In this document: positions 9,636-17,067 of the stretch, in pieces | Layout of the letters: each line of letters starts with the position of its first letter | Numbering within the stretch: position 1 is the first letter of the stretch | NCBI GenBank assembly: GCA_937951615.1 | Contig: CALFBH010000077.1 | Coordinates: forward strand, 1-64,000 | DNA: 64,000 nucleotides | DNA from: an uncultured Saprospiraceae bacterium | GTDB taxonomy: Bacteria; Bacteroidota; Bacteroidia; Chitinophagales; Saprospiraceae | Reading direction: 5' to 3' | Program-made: the position numbers and the translations under genes | Notes under the pieces: generated by a model | Database searches by the model: none | Told to the model about the DNA's origin: nothing | What the model saw: the letters and a program-made list of their open reading frames with translations, nothing else

Positions 9636-9866
9636 ATGGATATTTTGAATCGAATCACATTGAACCCAAAAGTAATGAAAGGGAAACCAACCATCCGCAA
9701 TATGCGCTTTTCAGTAGCGGAGATGTTAGAATTGCTGGCAGGTGGGATGTCCTTTCAAGAGATTTTGGATGATTATCCTTATATTGAAAAAGAAGATATT
9801 CAGGCTACCTTAAAATATGCAGCACTAATTGCCAATGCCAAAACAATTACAAAACTTAGTGCGTGA
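9636..9866 (+). CDS. DUF433 antitoxin
   Basis: The 76-residue DUF433 protein has the typical opening (ITLNPKVMKGKPTIRNMRFSV) and the winged-helix-like body (EMLELLAGGMSFQEILDDYP, then YIEKEDIQATLKYA). Such proteins act as DNA-binding antitoxins beside PIN-like DUF5615 toxins. Its TGA stop overlaps the GTG start of the toxin gene as GTGA, so translation of the two should be coupled. Autoregulation of the promoter is expected from the family, not shown here. Confidence 0.85.
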   Translation: MDILNRITLNPKVMKGKPTIRNMRFSVAEMLELLAGGMSFQEILDDYPYIEKEDIQATLKYAALIANAKTITKLSA

Positions 9867-10216
9867 AGTTTATTGTAGATACACAACTCCCTCCTCGTTT
9901 GGCTAAACACCTAACTAAACAGGGATATGAAAGTATTCATACTACTTATTTTGAAGAGGGGCATTTATTAGCAGATACTGAAATTGTCTCCATTGCGATA
10001 GAACAGGAAAGAATTGTGGTGACAAAAGATTCTGATTTTTCCGATTATTTTCTACTTAAAGGAGCTCCTCCAAAAGTACTGTTGATTGAATTCGGTAATA
10101 TTAGTAACACAGATTTATTCAATCTCTTTGATTTATACTTAGATGAAGTAAGCACTGCGTTTGAACAAGGTAGCGAACTGGTAATTTTTCGACGTGATGA
10201 AATTATTGGATACTGA
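9863..10216 (+). CDS. DUF5615 PIN-like toxin
   Basis: The start MKFIVDTQLPPRLAKHL and the later VTKDSDFSDYF motif are the acidic clusters of DUF5615/Mut7-C-like PIN folds: Asp6, plus the Asp residues in TKDSDF. The family is thought to be a ribonuclease toxin neutralised by DUF433 partners. Start is GTG at 9863, overlapping the antitoxin stop. The 117-aa length is normal and all the acidic residues are present, so the pair looks intact. Confidence 0.85.
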   Translation: MKFIVDTQLPPRLAKHLTKQGYESIHTTYFEEGHLLADTEIVSIAIEQERIVVTKDSDFSDYFLLKGAPPKVLLIEFGNISNTDLFNLFDLYLDEVSTAFEQGSELVIFRRDEIIGY

Positions 10217-10236
10217 AAGCGTTTAGGAAAACCAAA

Positions 10237-10608
10237 ATGACCAAAAAAAGAAACCGCCTGCAATACGCCATCCTCATCTTCCTAACCATCGGTTTAGGCT
10301 TATTTTCAAGAACATCTTATATTCCCGCACTCATTTATCCTTATCTTGGGGACATGCTCTATACGCTGATGTTCTATTTTATAATAGGTTTTTTGTTTCC
10401 AAAATTAGTACCTTACAAAATAGCGATTTTTAGCATAGCAATATGTTTTGTAATAGAATGCAGCCAGTTGTATCAAGCAGACTGGATCAACCAAATCAGA
10501 GCCAATAAACTGGGACGACTGATATTAGGACATGGATTTTTGTGGAGCGATCTAGTCAGTTATACGCTAGGCGGGCTGCTTGGCTTTTTTATAGAAAAAC
10601 GAAAATGA
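10237..10608 (+). CDS. DUF2809 family small membrane protein
   Basis: The 123-aa protein has a basic start and four hydrophobic segments (about residues 10-25, 40-58, 62-78 and 103-120). The pattern GLGLFSRTSYIPALIYPYLG...VIECSQLYQADWIN...LILGHGFLWSDLVSYTLG fits DUF2809. It should sit in the inner membrane. The family has no established function. It follows the toxin gene by 20 bp but is likely unrelated in role. Confidence 0.85.
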   Translation: MTKKRNRLQYAILIFLTIGLGLFSRTSYIPALIYPYLGDMLYTLMFYFIIGFLFPKLVPYKIAIFSIAICFVIECSQLYQADWINQIRANKLGRLILGHGFLWSDLVSYTLGGLLGFFIEKRK

Positions 10609-10623
10609 TTTCTTGAAAACAAA

Positions 10624-10652
10624 TTGTTTTTAAGATGAGATTTGTAACTTTG
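10624..10652 (+). promoter_or_regulatory. Bacteroidota-type promoter of the restriction-modification operon
   Basis: TTG at 10624-10626, an 18-bp spacer, and TAACTTTG at 10645-10652 match the Bacteroidota sigma-A consensus (TTG, then TAnnTTTG). The element lies about 75 bp before the endonuclease start and just after the DUF2809 stop. It therefore likely drives the endonuclease and methylase genes as one unit. Confidence 0.65.
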
Positions 10653-10725
10653 ATTCAATGAAAAAAGACAAAGATGTTGGACAAGAAATGAATTGATTCC
10701 ATCAAGTTTTTAAAAGCAGTAAAGT

Positions 10726-11559
10726 TTGAGCAAGAAAAAAGTAAATGACGGAATAAAAAGGATTGTAACTGATCTCATGGATAGAGTTATGAATAAGGTT
10801 TTGATTACTGATCCTTTCATAAAGGAAATGCACCACTCAAAGAAACCATTATATGCAGCTTTAGTGCCTGATGAAATATTCAAAGGTTCGCATTTTGAAA
10901 GAAGATTTGTAACACCTTTTGGTGGCGTTTGGGAGAAATTGGCTCATGTAGTTGCTCAGGAACATCATGGACATTGTGAAATGGGTAAAACAATTACAGG
11001 AGAGGTTGGTGCAGAACGACTTAGAAGAATACAGGAAATACTGAATAAACTGGAACACAAAAAGAAAGGAGAAAATAGAGTTGCTCCGGATTGGGATGAA
11101 GAACTAAAATATATCCTAAAAGGAAAAGGCAAGCCAATTCCTACAAGTGTAGTTTGCGATATTTATATTGAAAGCAAAAAGACAAAGAAAATATACGCTT
11201 TCGAGGTAAAGGCACCGCTCCCCAATAGTGACCAAACAAAAGTAAGTAAAGAAAAAATGTTCAAACTTTTAGCTATGAATCCTAAGAGGGTTGATGCTGC
11301 ATTTTATGCGCTGGCTTATAATCCTTATGGGAAGAAAGAAGATTATAATTGGAGTTTTCCTATGAGGTGGTTTGATATGCACAATGATGAGTCAGTTTTA
11401 ATCGGAAATGAGTTTTGGGAATTAATTGGAGGGAAAGGAACGTATAAAAATTTTATATCAGAAATAAATTCATTAGGCAAAGAATACAGAGAAAGAATTT
11501 ATCGAGAATTTTTAGGCATTGAACCTCCTGAGGGCTTCGATAAAACAATTTTGCAATAA
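10726..11559 (+). CDS. TdeIII/MjaII-like type II restriction endonuclease
   Basis: The 277-aa protein resembles the TdeIII/MjaII family of type II endonucleases. The PD-(D/E)xK nuclease core is visible as VVCDIYIES followed by YAFEVKAP, giving the Asp and the E-x-K residues. It starts with TTG at 10726: an in-frame stop sits just upstream, and the next ATG would remove the first helix. The methyltransferase gene begins 6 bp downstream, so the pair is an operon. Characterised relatives cut GGNCC; the specificity here is inferred only from family. Its base composition looks more AT-rich than xseA, consistent with transfer. Confidence 0.8.
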   Translation: MSKKKVNDGIKRIVTDLMDRVMNKVLITDPFIKEMHHSKKPLYAALVPDEIFKGSHFERRFVTPFGGVWEKLAHVVAQEHHGHCEMGKTITGEVGAERLRRIQEILNKLEHKKKGENRVAPDWDEELKYILKGKGKPIPTSVVCDIYIESKKTKKIYAFEVKAPLPNSDQTKVSKEKMFKLLAMNPKRVDAAFYALAYNPYGKKEDYNWSFPMRWFDMHNDESVLIGNEFWELIGGKGTYKNFISEINSLGKEYRERIYREFLGIEPPEGFDKTILQ

Positions 11560-11565
11560 AAAAAT

Positions 11566-13098
11566 ATGAATAAAGCATTTACATTTATCGATTTATTTGC
11601 TGGAATCGGTGGCTTTAAAATGGCCTTAACTAATAATGGCGGCTCTTGCCTAGGTTTTAGTGAAGTGAACAAGGATGCCGTAAATGCCTATTGTCAAAAC
11701 CATAAAGTTAAACCCGAATCAAATTTCGGAGATATTACCCAAATTAAAGAATTACCATATCATGATGTTTTGACAGCAGGTGTTCCTTGTCAAAGCTGGT
11801 CAATAGCAGGGAAAAATCTGGGCTTTGATGATGACAGAGGGCAATTATGGAATGATACGATTTATCTTCTTAATCAATCAAAACCCAAAGCCTTTATTTT
11901 CGAAAATGTAAAGGGATTAGTTGATCCAAGGAATAAGGAAGCATTATCATATATTTTAGAGCGAATAAATCAGGCAGGCTATCATGCCAGACCTTTTGTC
12001 ATTAATTCTCATGATTATGGTGTAGCTCAAAACCGAATTAGAATCTATATAATTGGATTCAAAGACAAAAAGTATTTTGATGAATTCTCATTATTAAAGC
12101 CATTTGATAAAAAAGAAACTTTAGCGGATGTTTTAGGATTGGAGAAAGCCTCAAAAAATCAGAATAAGCCATTACAAAAAGACCTGTTTGGAAAAATAAT
12201 TCAATCCAGACAAATGAGCCTGTCCAGTAAAAATGGATTTAATGATTATTTCCTATTTAACGACCTAAGAAACGGAAATACTACAATCCATTCTTGGGAT
12301 ATTGAAGAAACGACAGATAGACAAAAAGAAATTTGTCTGCTACTGCTAAAAAACCGAAGAAAGAGTCAATTCGGACCACTTGACGGAAATCCTCTTTCTT
12401 TAAAACAGTTCCAATTATTAGATTCGACTATTTCTCAAAAAGAAATAGATAATTTAATTAAATTGGGAATTTTAAAGAGAGTAGAATATAAATTTGAAAT
12501 TTTTGACTTTGAAGATTCAGATTTGAACGAAGAACAATTAGAATTACTTAAACTTAGCTCTGACAACTTCATAATCATTGATAAACTCAAAACAGAGCGG
12601 TCTTTAAAAATGAAGAGAATATCCATTGCAGATACTGTAAGTTCTCTGATTGAAAAAAATATTGTCCAATGTGTAGAGGAAAGATTTGACTTTAAAAACA
12701 CAAAAATCAGTAGTGGTATAAACGGCGTTAATAGAGTTTTCATGCCTTCCTCTGATGTATTTCCCACCTTAGTGGCAAGTGATACAAATGACTATATTTC
12801 ATTAAAGAATATCACTCCCACGACTCACGAAGAATACAAGGAGAATTTCCTAAAAGAAGTTTATTTTTCCAATAAATACCGAAAGATAACAAAAGAAGAA
12901 GCTTGTTTAATCCAGGGTTTTCCAAAAGATTTTATTTTACCCGAATCAAGAGCTAGATGGATGAAATTAATCGGAAATAGTGTTTCTGTTCCAGTCATTG
13001 ATATGCTAATTAAATCAATAGTTTTAACAGGAATATTTGACGACCAGCCAATGAATGAAAAAGGGAAAAAACACGAGGTAGATTTGTATGTTGAATAA
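11566..13098 (+). CDS. DNA (cytosine-5) methyltransferase
   Basis: The ten-motif C5 methylase architecture is clear. Motif I is FIDLFAGIGGFKMAL at the N-terminus, motif IV holds the catalytic Cys (GVPCQSWSIAG), motif VI is FENVKGL and motif VIII is AQNRIRIYIIGF. Motif IX is YRKITKEEACLIQGFP and motif X is IGNSVSVPVIDML. At 510 aa it is longer than usual, because of a Lys-rich target-recognition region of about 200 residues between motifs VIII and IX. It methylates host DNA against the cognate endonuclease just upstream, with 6 bp between them. Confidence 0.93.
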   Translation: MNKAFTFIDLFAGIGGFKMALTNNGGSCLGFSEVNKDAVNAYCQNHKVKPESNFGDITQIKELPYHDVLTAGVPCQSWSIAGKNLGFDDDRGQLWNDTIYLLNQSKPKAFIFENVKGLVDPRNKEALSYILERINQAGYHARPFVINSHDYGVAQNRIRIYIIGFKDKKYFDEFSLLKPFDKKETLADVLGLEKASKNQNKPLQKDLFGKIIQSRQMSLSSKNGFNDYFLFNDLRNGNTTIHSWDIEETTDRQKEICLLLLKNRRKSQFGPLDGNPLSLKQFQLLDSTISQKEIDNLIKLGILKRVEYKFEIFDFEDSDLNEEQLELLKLSSDNFIIIDKLKTERSLKMKRISIADTVSSLIEKNIVQCVEERFDFKNTKISSGINGVNRVFMPSSDVFPTLVASDTNDYISLKNITPTTHEEYKENFLKEVYFSNKYRKITKEEACLIQGFPKDFILPESRARWMKLIGNSVSVPVIDMLIKSIVLTGIFDDQPMNEKGKKHEVDLYVE

Positions 13099-13146
13099 AA
13101 AAAATACCTTAAATTATACGGCATTAATTGCGAATACTAAAAAACA

Positions 13147-13182
13147 GCCATCGACTATGGACCATCGACCATCGACTATTAC
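13147..13182. repeat. Short direct repeat (CATCGAC words)
   Basis: The gap between the methylase and xseA carries tandem-like words: ccatcgactatgg, accatcgacc and atcgactat. This is a phrase-type intergenic repeat of the kind seen elsewhere in the window. No gene is present. Confidence 0.5.
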
Positions 13183-13197
13183 ACTCAAATAAATATT

Positions 13198-14424
13198 TTG
13201 CAAACGCACACACTATACGAACTCAACGAATACCTCCGTCGCGTCATCGCACTCAATATGGGTGGAGCGGTGTGGATCAGTTGCGAGATTGCGAACATCC
13301 GTAAATCTGGCGGACATTATTACATGGAGTTTGTGGAAAAAGAGGAAGAGCAAGTCATAGCTAGAGCAGACGCGGTGCTGTGGAAAGGGCAATACAAAGA
13401 ATTGGTTGCAAAACTGGGACATCAACTCCCTGGATTGTTGAAAGTAGGCATACAGATTTTGGCGAAGGTCAAGGTGAGTTTTCATGAACGATATGGTTTC
13501 AAGTTGAATGTAGAAGATTTGGATCCAGCTTTTACGCTGGGGCAAATGGAGCTAAAACGCCGAGAAATCATCAACCGACTGAGGCGAGAAGGTTTGTTGG
13601 AACGCAATGCAGAAATTCCTTTGCCGATAGTTTTGCAGCGAGTGGCTGTGATTAGCTCGGAGACGGCTGCTGGTTGGGAGGATTTCCGACAACACCTGAG
13701 CCAAAATTCCTCAGCTTATGGGGTGAACATGACCTTATTTCCTTCCAGGATGCAGGGACAATATCTGGAAAGCGATATACTGAAACAGTTGGACGCCATT
13801 AAAAAACGAAAAAAATCCTATGATGTGGTGGTCATTATTAGAGGCGGCGGCTCTAAGTTGGATTTGGCGGGTTTTGATAGCTATGAACTGGGGAAACGAA
13901 TTGCCAATTTCCCACTGCCTGTGCTGACTGGAATCGGACATGAAATTGATGAAACGGTGCCCGATTTGGTAGCTTGTGCTGCCTTGAAAACACCCACTGC
14001 CGTAGCGGATAGCATACTGGATTCCTTTCGGGAATTTGATGCTGCATTATACGATATTCAAACTCAAATTCATGCACACACGCAAAACAGTTTGCAAGCA
14101 GCAGAATACCGACTCAATGTACTCTCCCAGCAATTTCAATTTCGAACCAATAACCAAATCAAGCAAGCCGACCAGATGCTCGACTTCATCCAAACCCGCC
14201 TGACACAACTCACCAATACTTGCCTGCGACAAGCCGAACAGGAACTAAAACATCTAGAACACACCTGTCATATCCTTAGCCCTGAATTTGCTTTGAAACG
14301 CGGATTTAGCATCACGCTGCACAAAGGCAAACCAGTGACAGATGCCAACAAATTGAAAGCTGGCGACCAATTGGAAACCAGACTCAAAAATGGCAAACTT
14401 ATCAGTGTTGTAAAGAAGGCTTAG
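13198..14424 (+). CDS. xseA: Exodeoxyribonuclease VII large subunit
   Basis: XseA forms the catalytic large subunit of exonuclease VII, which degrades single-stranded DNA in both directions. The N-terminal OB-fold is seen in VWISCEIANIRKSGGHYYMEF. The nuclease domain has AVISSETAAGWEDFRQHL, DVVVIIRGGGSKLDLAGFDS and GIGHEIDETVPDLVA. A long helical, Gln-rich region follows, as expected for the coiled arm that binds XseB. The start is TTG at 13198; the next ATG would cut the OB-fold. The 408-aa length is usual. The small subunit xseB is not next to it, which is less common. Confidence 0.93.
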   Translation: MQTHTLYELNEYLRRVIALNMGGAVWISCEIANIRKSGGHYYMEFVEKEEEQVIARADAVLWKGQYKELVAKLGHQLPGLLKVGIQILAKVKVSFHERYGFKLNVEDLDPAFTLGQMELKRREIINRLRREGLLERNAEIPLPIVLQRVAVISSETAAGWEDFRQHLSQNSSAYGVNMTLFPSRMQGQYLESDILKQLDAIKKRKKSYDVVVIIRGGGSKLDLAGFDSYELGKRIANFPLPVLTGIGHEIDETVPDLVACAALKTPTAVADSILDSFREFDAALYDIQTQIHAHTQNSLQAAEYRLNVLSQQFQFRTNNQIKQADQMLDFIQTRLTQLTNTCLRQAEQELKHLEHTCHILSPEFALKRGFSITLHKGKPVTDANKLKAGDQLETRLKNGKLISVVKKA

Positions 14425-14586
14425 GGAATTTATAAGGATGCCTTTCTGCCAAATCTAATAGGGTTTTGATCTTTTCGACATCATACTTCTTTTTTTGAAT
14501 AAAAATCAAATACTGCTTTACCAGTCAAAAAAATAAAAAAATCACATGACTTGTCATATTTTCCTTTTTCTGGACACTAATAAAAG
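14425..14586. other. Intergenic region before the palindromic element
   Basis: AT-rich sequence between xseA and the palindromic element at 14587. I see no gene, and no clear terminator. Confidence 0.4.
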
Positions 14587-14753
14587 TAGTGTTTCAAATC
14601 GTAAGTCCTTGACAATTTTTACTTTGTTCTTTTTTGCCTGCATTTCGTTAAAGAACCACTCATTTAGCTAAGGCTAAAATCGTGAACCTTTGCCTCATTC
14701 AGACAAAAAATAACTTCGTCTAAATTATCAGATACTTACGATTTGAAACACTA
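14587..14753. repeat. Symmetric 167-bp palindromic (MITE-like) element, copy A
   Basis: The ends form a perfect 20-bp inverted repeat (TAGTGTTTCAAATCGTAAGT at 14587-14606, complement at 14734-14753). An inner pair (14626-14640 with 14700-14714) matches at 13 of 15 positions. At the centre TTTAGC-TAAG-GCTAAA forms a 6-bp stem with a tetraloop. Nested pairs are centred at 14670, so the element can extrude as one long cruciform or RNA hairpin. It ends 15 bp before the ECF sigma start. A diverged sister copy lies at 26355-26522. It carries no reading frame or transposase. Confidence 0.85.
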
Positions 14754-14768
14754 GAAACGAAACAGTAG

Positions 14769-15269
14769 ATGAAGACAGATTCAAAAAATGAACAGGAATT
14801 TCTGAAATTGATTGAGCAAAACAAAGCGAAAATCAATCGGATATGTTCGGTATATGCAAAAGATCGAGAAGATCAGAAAGATCTGGTGCAGGATGTATTG
14901 CTGAATATCTGGAAGGCTTTATCTGGTTTTGAACATCGGGCGAATATCAACACCTGGCTGTATCGAATCACGCTCAATGTGTGTTTGCGTTCCAAATATG
15001 AAAAAGTACAGAAAAATAAGATCAAGATAGACAGCCTCCAAATTGAATACCCGCAAGAAGAAAATAAAGACGAAAAATATGAACATCTATACCATTGTAT
15101 TGCTCAATTAGAAGAAACAGACCGGTCAATTATTATATTATTTCTAGAAGATTTATCCTATAAAGACATTGCAGCCATAGCAGGTATTTCTGAAAACTAT
15201 GTGGCTGTAAAAATTAAGCGCATCAAATCGCGATTATTAAATTGTTTGAAAAAGCAGGGCCATGCATGA
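14769..15269 (+). CDS. ECF-type RNA polymerase sigma factor
   Basis: The 166-aa protein has sigma region 2 (DREDQKDLVQDVLLNIWKAL, then NINTWLYRITLNVCL) and region 4 (LEETDRSIIILFLEDLSYKD, then IAAIAGISENYVAVKIKRIKSRL). It lacks region 3, as ECF sigmas do. It directs polymerase to a specific promoter set when released from control. The downstream membrane-protein gene overlaps it by 8 bp and is the likely partner. The palindromic element at 14587-14753 ends 15 bp before the ATG and therefore lies in the leader or promoter zone. Confidence 0.92.
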   Translation: MKTDSKNEQEFLKLIEQNKAKINRICSVYAKDREDQKDLVQDVLLNIWKALSGFEHRANINTWLYRITLNVCLRSKYEKVQKNKIKIDSLQIEYPQEENKDEKYEHLYHCIAQLEETDRSIIILFLEDLSYKDIAAIAGISENYVAVKIKRIKSRLLNCLKKQGHA

Positions 15270-15843
15270 CAAAGATTTAAAAAATTTATGGAAAGACGCA
15301 CCCGAAAAAGGTGTTGTCGAATTTAATCACCAACAAATTTTAAAAGACATGAATGTACAAATTGAAAAAATAGAAAAATCTATCAAGCAGAGAAATGTAC
15401 TGGAAATTATAGCTGCGCTGTTTATTATTGTGTTCTTTGGCAGAAGTTGTCTGCAATCAGATTTTGGATTACAACAAGTTGGAGCTGGATTGGCAGTTAT
15501 TGCGGCTGTTTTTATTATTTATAAATTATTGCAAGTACAGTTATCCAAAAAATCTGCCGATGTTTCGATGAGCATTAAAGAACAATTGCTAGCTAGTAAA
15601 GCCTATGTGAAACAAGAACAAGACTTGCTCAAAAATATCTTGTATTGGTATATTTTACCTTTGACGACTGCCATATTACTCATGGCATTAGGCGGCGGAG
15701 GAAGTTTCTTGTTTAAAATGATTTACATTCCCTTAGTTTTAGGACTTGCTCTTTTTGTGTATTGGCTCAACCAAAAAGCAGCCCGAAAATTTGACCCTTA
15801 TCTGACTCAATTGGATGAAGCGATTGCAGGAATGGAGGAATAA
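15262..15843 (+). CDS. Membrane protein co-translated with the ECF sigma factor
   Basis: The 193-aa protein has a soluble N-terminus of about 43 residues (MHDKDLKNLWKDAPEKGVVE), then two hydrophobic segments (about 46-60 and 70-90), a cytoplasmic helical loop, and two more (about 126-145 and 150-170). Its start overlaps the sigma gene by 8 bp. By position it is a candidate regulator or anti-sigma. It has no zinc-binding HxxxCxxC motif of the classic anti-sigma domain, and I do not recognise the family. Confidence 0.7.
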   Translation: MHDKDLKNLWKDAPEKGVVEFNHQQILKDMNVQIEKIEKSIKQRNVLEIIAALFIIVFFGRSCLQSDFGLQQVGAGLAVIAAVFIIYKLLQVQLSKKSADVSMSIKEQLLASKAYVKQEQDLLKNILYWYILPLTTAILLMALGGGGSFLFKMIYIPLVLGLALFVYWLNQKAARKFDPYLTQLDEAIAGMEE

Positions 15844-16104
15844 ACGGAAAGTTGATTTCGGCTCCGCTCAACCAACTGCATTTCGACTTCGCTCAATGCA
15901 AGCAGTTGTCCGAGCGGAGTCGAGGACAACACATCAAATAATTTTGCGAAGCAAAAAAAGAAAATCTCTGTCTCGCAATGCAATGGTCTCGCCTCCCGCA
16001 GCGCAGCGGTCTCTCTTCTCACAGCCGAAGGCGGTCTCTCAGCAAAGCGGTCTCTCTTCTCTCAGCCGAAGGCGGTTTCTCAGCAAAGCGGTCTCTCTTC
16101 TCTA
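15844..16104. repeat. Repeat island with 41-bp direct repeats
   Basis: The 41-bp units start at 16005, 16046 and 16087 (the last partial) with the word AGCGGTCTCTCTTCTC, separated by CAGCCGAAGGCGGT. Before them is a block of related words (TTCGACTTCGCTCAATG type), a 7-bp stem GTTGTCC/GGACAAC, and a TTTTGCGAAGCAAAA hairpin at 15942-15957. The frame open across this block is an accident of repeat composition. The first repeat word recurs inside the glycosyltransferase linker near 57580. Confidence 0.75.
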
Positions 16105-17067
16105 AGTAATATAAGCTTCCGGCTGCGCCTCAAAACTCACCTTACAACCATCGCAACAAAAATACACCTGCTCGCCTTTATACTCAACAACGTGCTTTGC
16201 CGTACTTTTATGAACAGGAATCTGGCAGACTGGATTGATATAATATTCGTCATTATTAATTTGCACCTCTGTCGTAGTAGCATTATCATTGTCTTGCCGA
16301 AATTCCTGGATAATCTGCGCTAAAACACTAATCGCAACTTCCTCTGGCAGCTTTGCGCCAATGTCCAATCCGGCAGGCGTTTTGATGTCAGTCAATTGGT
16401 CAAAATCTATATTTTTTTCATCATGAAGTTCTCTGAAAATGGCATTGGCTTTTTTGCGACTGGCGATAAAAGACAGATAAGGCGGATTCAGCTGAATGGC
16501 TTGATGCAGTGCTTCTGTATCGCCCTCGCCTTGCGTACACACAACAACATAAGAATGACTACCAAGTGAATGTTCTGCCATATTTTCAAAAGTCAAAACC
16601 TGATCGGCAGTTGGGAAACGGTCGGGATAGGCTTCTGAATTAATGGCACTGACTTGATAATTCATGGCTTTGGCAATCTTCGCTAGCGCAACACCAATAT
16701 GAGAAGTCCCGAAAACTACAATGTGCGGCTTAGGCAAGACTGGTTCAATATAAATATCCACTTCACCGCCACTCTGACAAGTCATCACGTAAGTTTTGGT
16801 ATGTGCCTGTGCACCTTCCGTCGCATTTGGGCTGATAGACACAAATCGCGGCTTACCTTCCTGTATAGCAAGCAAGGCTTCTTTCATCACAATACCCCGC
16901 GTACAGCCGCCACCAATCCAGCCATGTATTTGCCCGTCTTTGGTGATAATGGCTTTATCGCCCGGTTTGCCAGAAGAAGGAACCCGCCGCCTGACGACCA
17001 TTGCCACTGCGTAAGTTTCATTGGTTTCATTAAGCGTTTGTGCTTTTTCCAGAAATATACTATGCAT
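16102..17067 (-). CDS. XdhC/CoxF-family maturation protein with C-terminal YHS domain
   Basis: The N-terminal XdhC/CoxI domain (AMVVRRRVPSSGKPGDKAII, then GWIGGGCTRGIV) is followed by a Rossmann domain (HIVVFGTSHIGVALAKIAKA). XdhC-type proteins insert or sulfurate the molybdenum cofactor of their partner enzyme. The last 50 or so residues add a YHS-like metal-binding domain (INPVCQIPV, then VYFCCDGCKVSFEAQP). The start overlaps the coxE stop by 8 bp and it ends the cox gene cluster, so its client is most likely the CO dehydrogenase encoded upstream. The fused YHS domain may handle copper or another metal; that is inference. Confidence 0.85.
   Translation of the reverse strand: MHSIFLEKAQTLNETNETYAVAMVVRRRVPSSGKPGDKAIITKDGQIHGWIGGGCTRGIVMKEALLAIQEGKPRFVSISPNATEGAQAHTKTYVMTCQSGGEVDIYIEPVLPKPHIVVFGTSHIGVALAKIAKAMNYQVSAINSEAYPDRFPTADQVLTFENMAEHSLGSHSYVVVCTQGEGDTEALHQAIQLNPPYLSFIASRKKANAIFRELHDEKNIDFDQLTDIKTPAGLDIGAKLPEEVAISVLAQIIQEFRQDNDNATTTEVQINNDEYYINPVCQIPVHKSTAKHVVEYKGEQVYFCCDGCKVSFEAQPEAYIT

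Noticed and set aside
14587-14753. Insertion sequence with transposase
   Set aside because: The element is only 167 bp with no open frame; it can at most be a non-autonomous element.
15815-16105. 96-codon plus-strand frame as a gene
   Set aside because: It overlaps the end of the sigma-partner gene and is built from 41-bp repeats (Ser/Arg/Gln-rich translation).
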